In this document: positions 63,306-64,000 of the stretch, in pieces
How positions within the stretch are numbered: position 1 is the stretch's first letter
Layout: every line of letters begins with the position of its first letter
Source: Xestospongia bergquistia
Lineage: Eukaryota > Porifera > Demospongiae > Haplosclerida > Petrosiidae
Direction: 5' to 3'
DNA length: 64,000 nt
NCBI GenBank assembly: GCA_963965975.1
Contig: OZ014423.1
Coordinates: 434,001 to 498,000, forward strand
Notes under the pieces: generated by a model
What the model was told of the DNA's origin: nothing
The model's input: the letters and a program-made list of their open reading frames with translations, nothing else
Database searches by the model: none
Position numbers and translations under genes: made by a program

Positions 63306-63464
63306 CTCTCTCTAGTGCCATTCTGTCTTCACGGAGGAGGGTTCAAATATCGTCAAGTCTCTCACAATGCCTCATTAGCTGATGTAGCACCCACTGTACT
63401 AGAGATTATGGGACTAGAGATCCCCCCAGAAATGAAAGGTCAATCCTTGTTATTGAAGAAGTAA
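59338..63464 (+). CDS. Cofactor-independent phosphoglycerate mutase (iPGM)
   Basis: The start [20 protein letters not shown] carries the first metal-binding Asp in LIVIDGWG. Later exons give [34 protein letters not shown] (phospho-accepting Ser in GNSEVGH), [119 protein letters not shown] and [13 protein letters not shown]. The family's metal ligands and catalytic Ser are present. iPGM interconverts 3- and 2-phosphoglycerate in glycolysis with Mn ions. It is unrelated to the 2,3-BPG-dependent enzyme of vertebrates. The last intron (61276-63315, about 2 kb) is the largest in the window and holds a 335-bp tandem duplication. The stop TAA overlaps an AATAAA signal. Confidence 0.95.
61739..62410. 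repeat. 335-bp tandem duplication in the last iPGM intron
   Basis: Two copies, each starting atcattataatgacttccag (61741 and 62076, 335 bp apart) and ending near atgcaattatatttttaat. They differ by scattered single-base changes. Each copy contains caccatggtaaccat, a near-palindrome. No coding content. Confidence 0.92.
63252..63315 (+). repeat. Long CT tract at the last iPGM acceptor
   Basis: A nearly pure CT microsatellite, interrupted by tgt, ends in tctctctctag, the acceptor of the final coding exon. Confidence 0.9.
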
Positions 63465-64000
63465 TAAAAAACACAAAGACATTAAGTTAATGTACTTGTA
63501 GTTGTTATTATAATAAACTAGTCATAATTAGTGTATATTAGTTTAGATCAATGTTGATGTTCCAGGAAAAGGGAAATATGATTGATGTTATCTCACTTCA
63601 AACTGTTGGACTTCTTAATCTCGCTGTTAGTAGTAATGTTTATTACTTTCCCTTGTTAGATAAATAACAGTTTATTTACAAGAGCTTTCAAAATATCAAT
63701 AGTTTAGAATGTAACTAGGGTCTATTATTTACCATTGCCCCTTATTTCTGATGCACATTGTGTACTACATTATCTTGTGTTTGGTAAATGCCCTGAGTCC
63801 AAACAAGTGAGAAGTCAATTGTAAACAAGTGCTGACAATAGCTGAGGTAATGTTACTATTTTTGGTGGCACGCTTGTTGCCAAACAAGGTTCCATTAACT
63901 ATATAATGATGTTATAACAGATATCATATAGTGTTATATATGTTCCGATAATGAAGTTTGTTACATTTTAATTGTTTATTGTCAGTCTAAAATGAAATAG
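63465..64000 (+). other. Downstream of iPGM, no gene seen
   Basis: AT-rich sequence with AATAAA-like signals at 63463 and near 63510 that fit the iPGM 3' end. No open frame or repeat of note to the window end. Confidence 0.6.

Noticed and set aside
63300..63464. CT-tract frames reading LSLSLSLS
   Set aside because: They are translations of the microsatellite. Only the part after the AG at about 63315 is iPGM coding.

Overview
The window is AT-rich animal nuclear DNA, packed with intron-rich genes on both strands. Most introns are only 40-100 bp, and neighbouring start codons or stop codons are often less than 200 bp apart. The gene content (animal-type iRhom, receptor tyrosine kinase, VPS10 receptors, BRD8, EDRF1) together with this compact architecture suggests a sponge, most likely an Amphimedon-like demosponge. 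The species is an inference from gene style and was not checked by search. No bacterial, viral or CRISPR features were seen.

Left part (1-13.6 kb), all housekeeping: EDRF1 (-, 3' end off the window), an IDH3 beta/gamma subunit (+), ARL3 (-), D2HGDH (-) head-to-head with MCMBP (+), and QDPR (-). Between EDRF1 and IDH3 lies a 1.5-kb spacer holding a FLYWCH-type zinc-finger relic flanked by inverted repeats.

Middle part (13.6-28.7 kb): a tandem array of sortilin-like VPS10 receptors. Three copies look intact. They differ strikingly in the Thr/Ser-rich stalk before the membrane (about 2, 9 and 0 repeat units). A fourth copy is a deleted pseudogene whose 5' half is replaced by a mobile-element-like insert carrying a PHD-finger relic.

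Signalling part (28.9-42.7 kb): a fibronectin-III receptor with a huge proline-rich cytoplasmic tail carrying an array of PxPxPR SH3-ligand motifs (-), an RNF4-type SUMO-targeted ubiquitin ligase (-), an inactive rhomboid (+) that keeps the catalytic-column Ser but has lost the His, and a receptor tyrosine kinase (+) with an unusually long Cys-containing kinase insert.

Right part (42.8-64 kb): WDR54 (-), a 1.3-kb satellite of 59-bp units with dimeric higher-order structure followed by repetitive gene-poor DNA, a TMEM53-like single-exon gene (-), a small coiled-coil gene (-), an unrecognised gene with a SUMO-interaction-like motif (+), mitochondrial release factor 1 (+), BRD8 (-), UBTD1/2 (+), a PAAT/C10orf88-like gene (-) and cofactor-independent phosphoglycerate mutase (+). 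The last four alternate strands with only 76, 38 and 42 bp between facing start or stop codons.

Gene coordinates run from start codon to stop codon and include introns. Exon joins were read by eye from GT-AG boundaries plus protein continuity.
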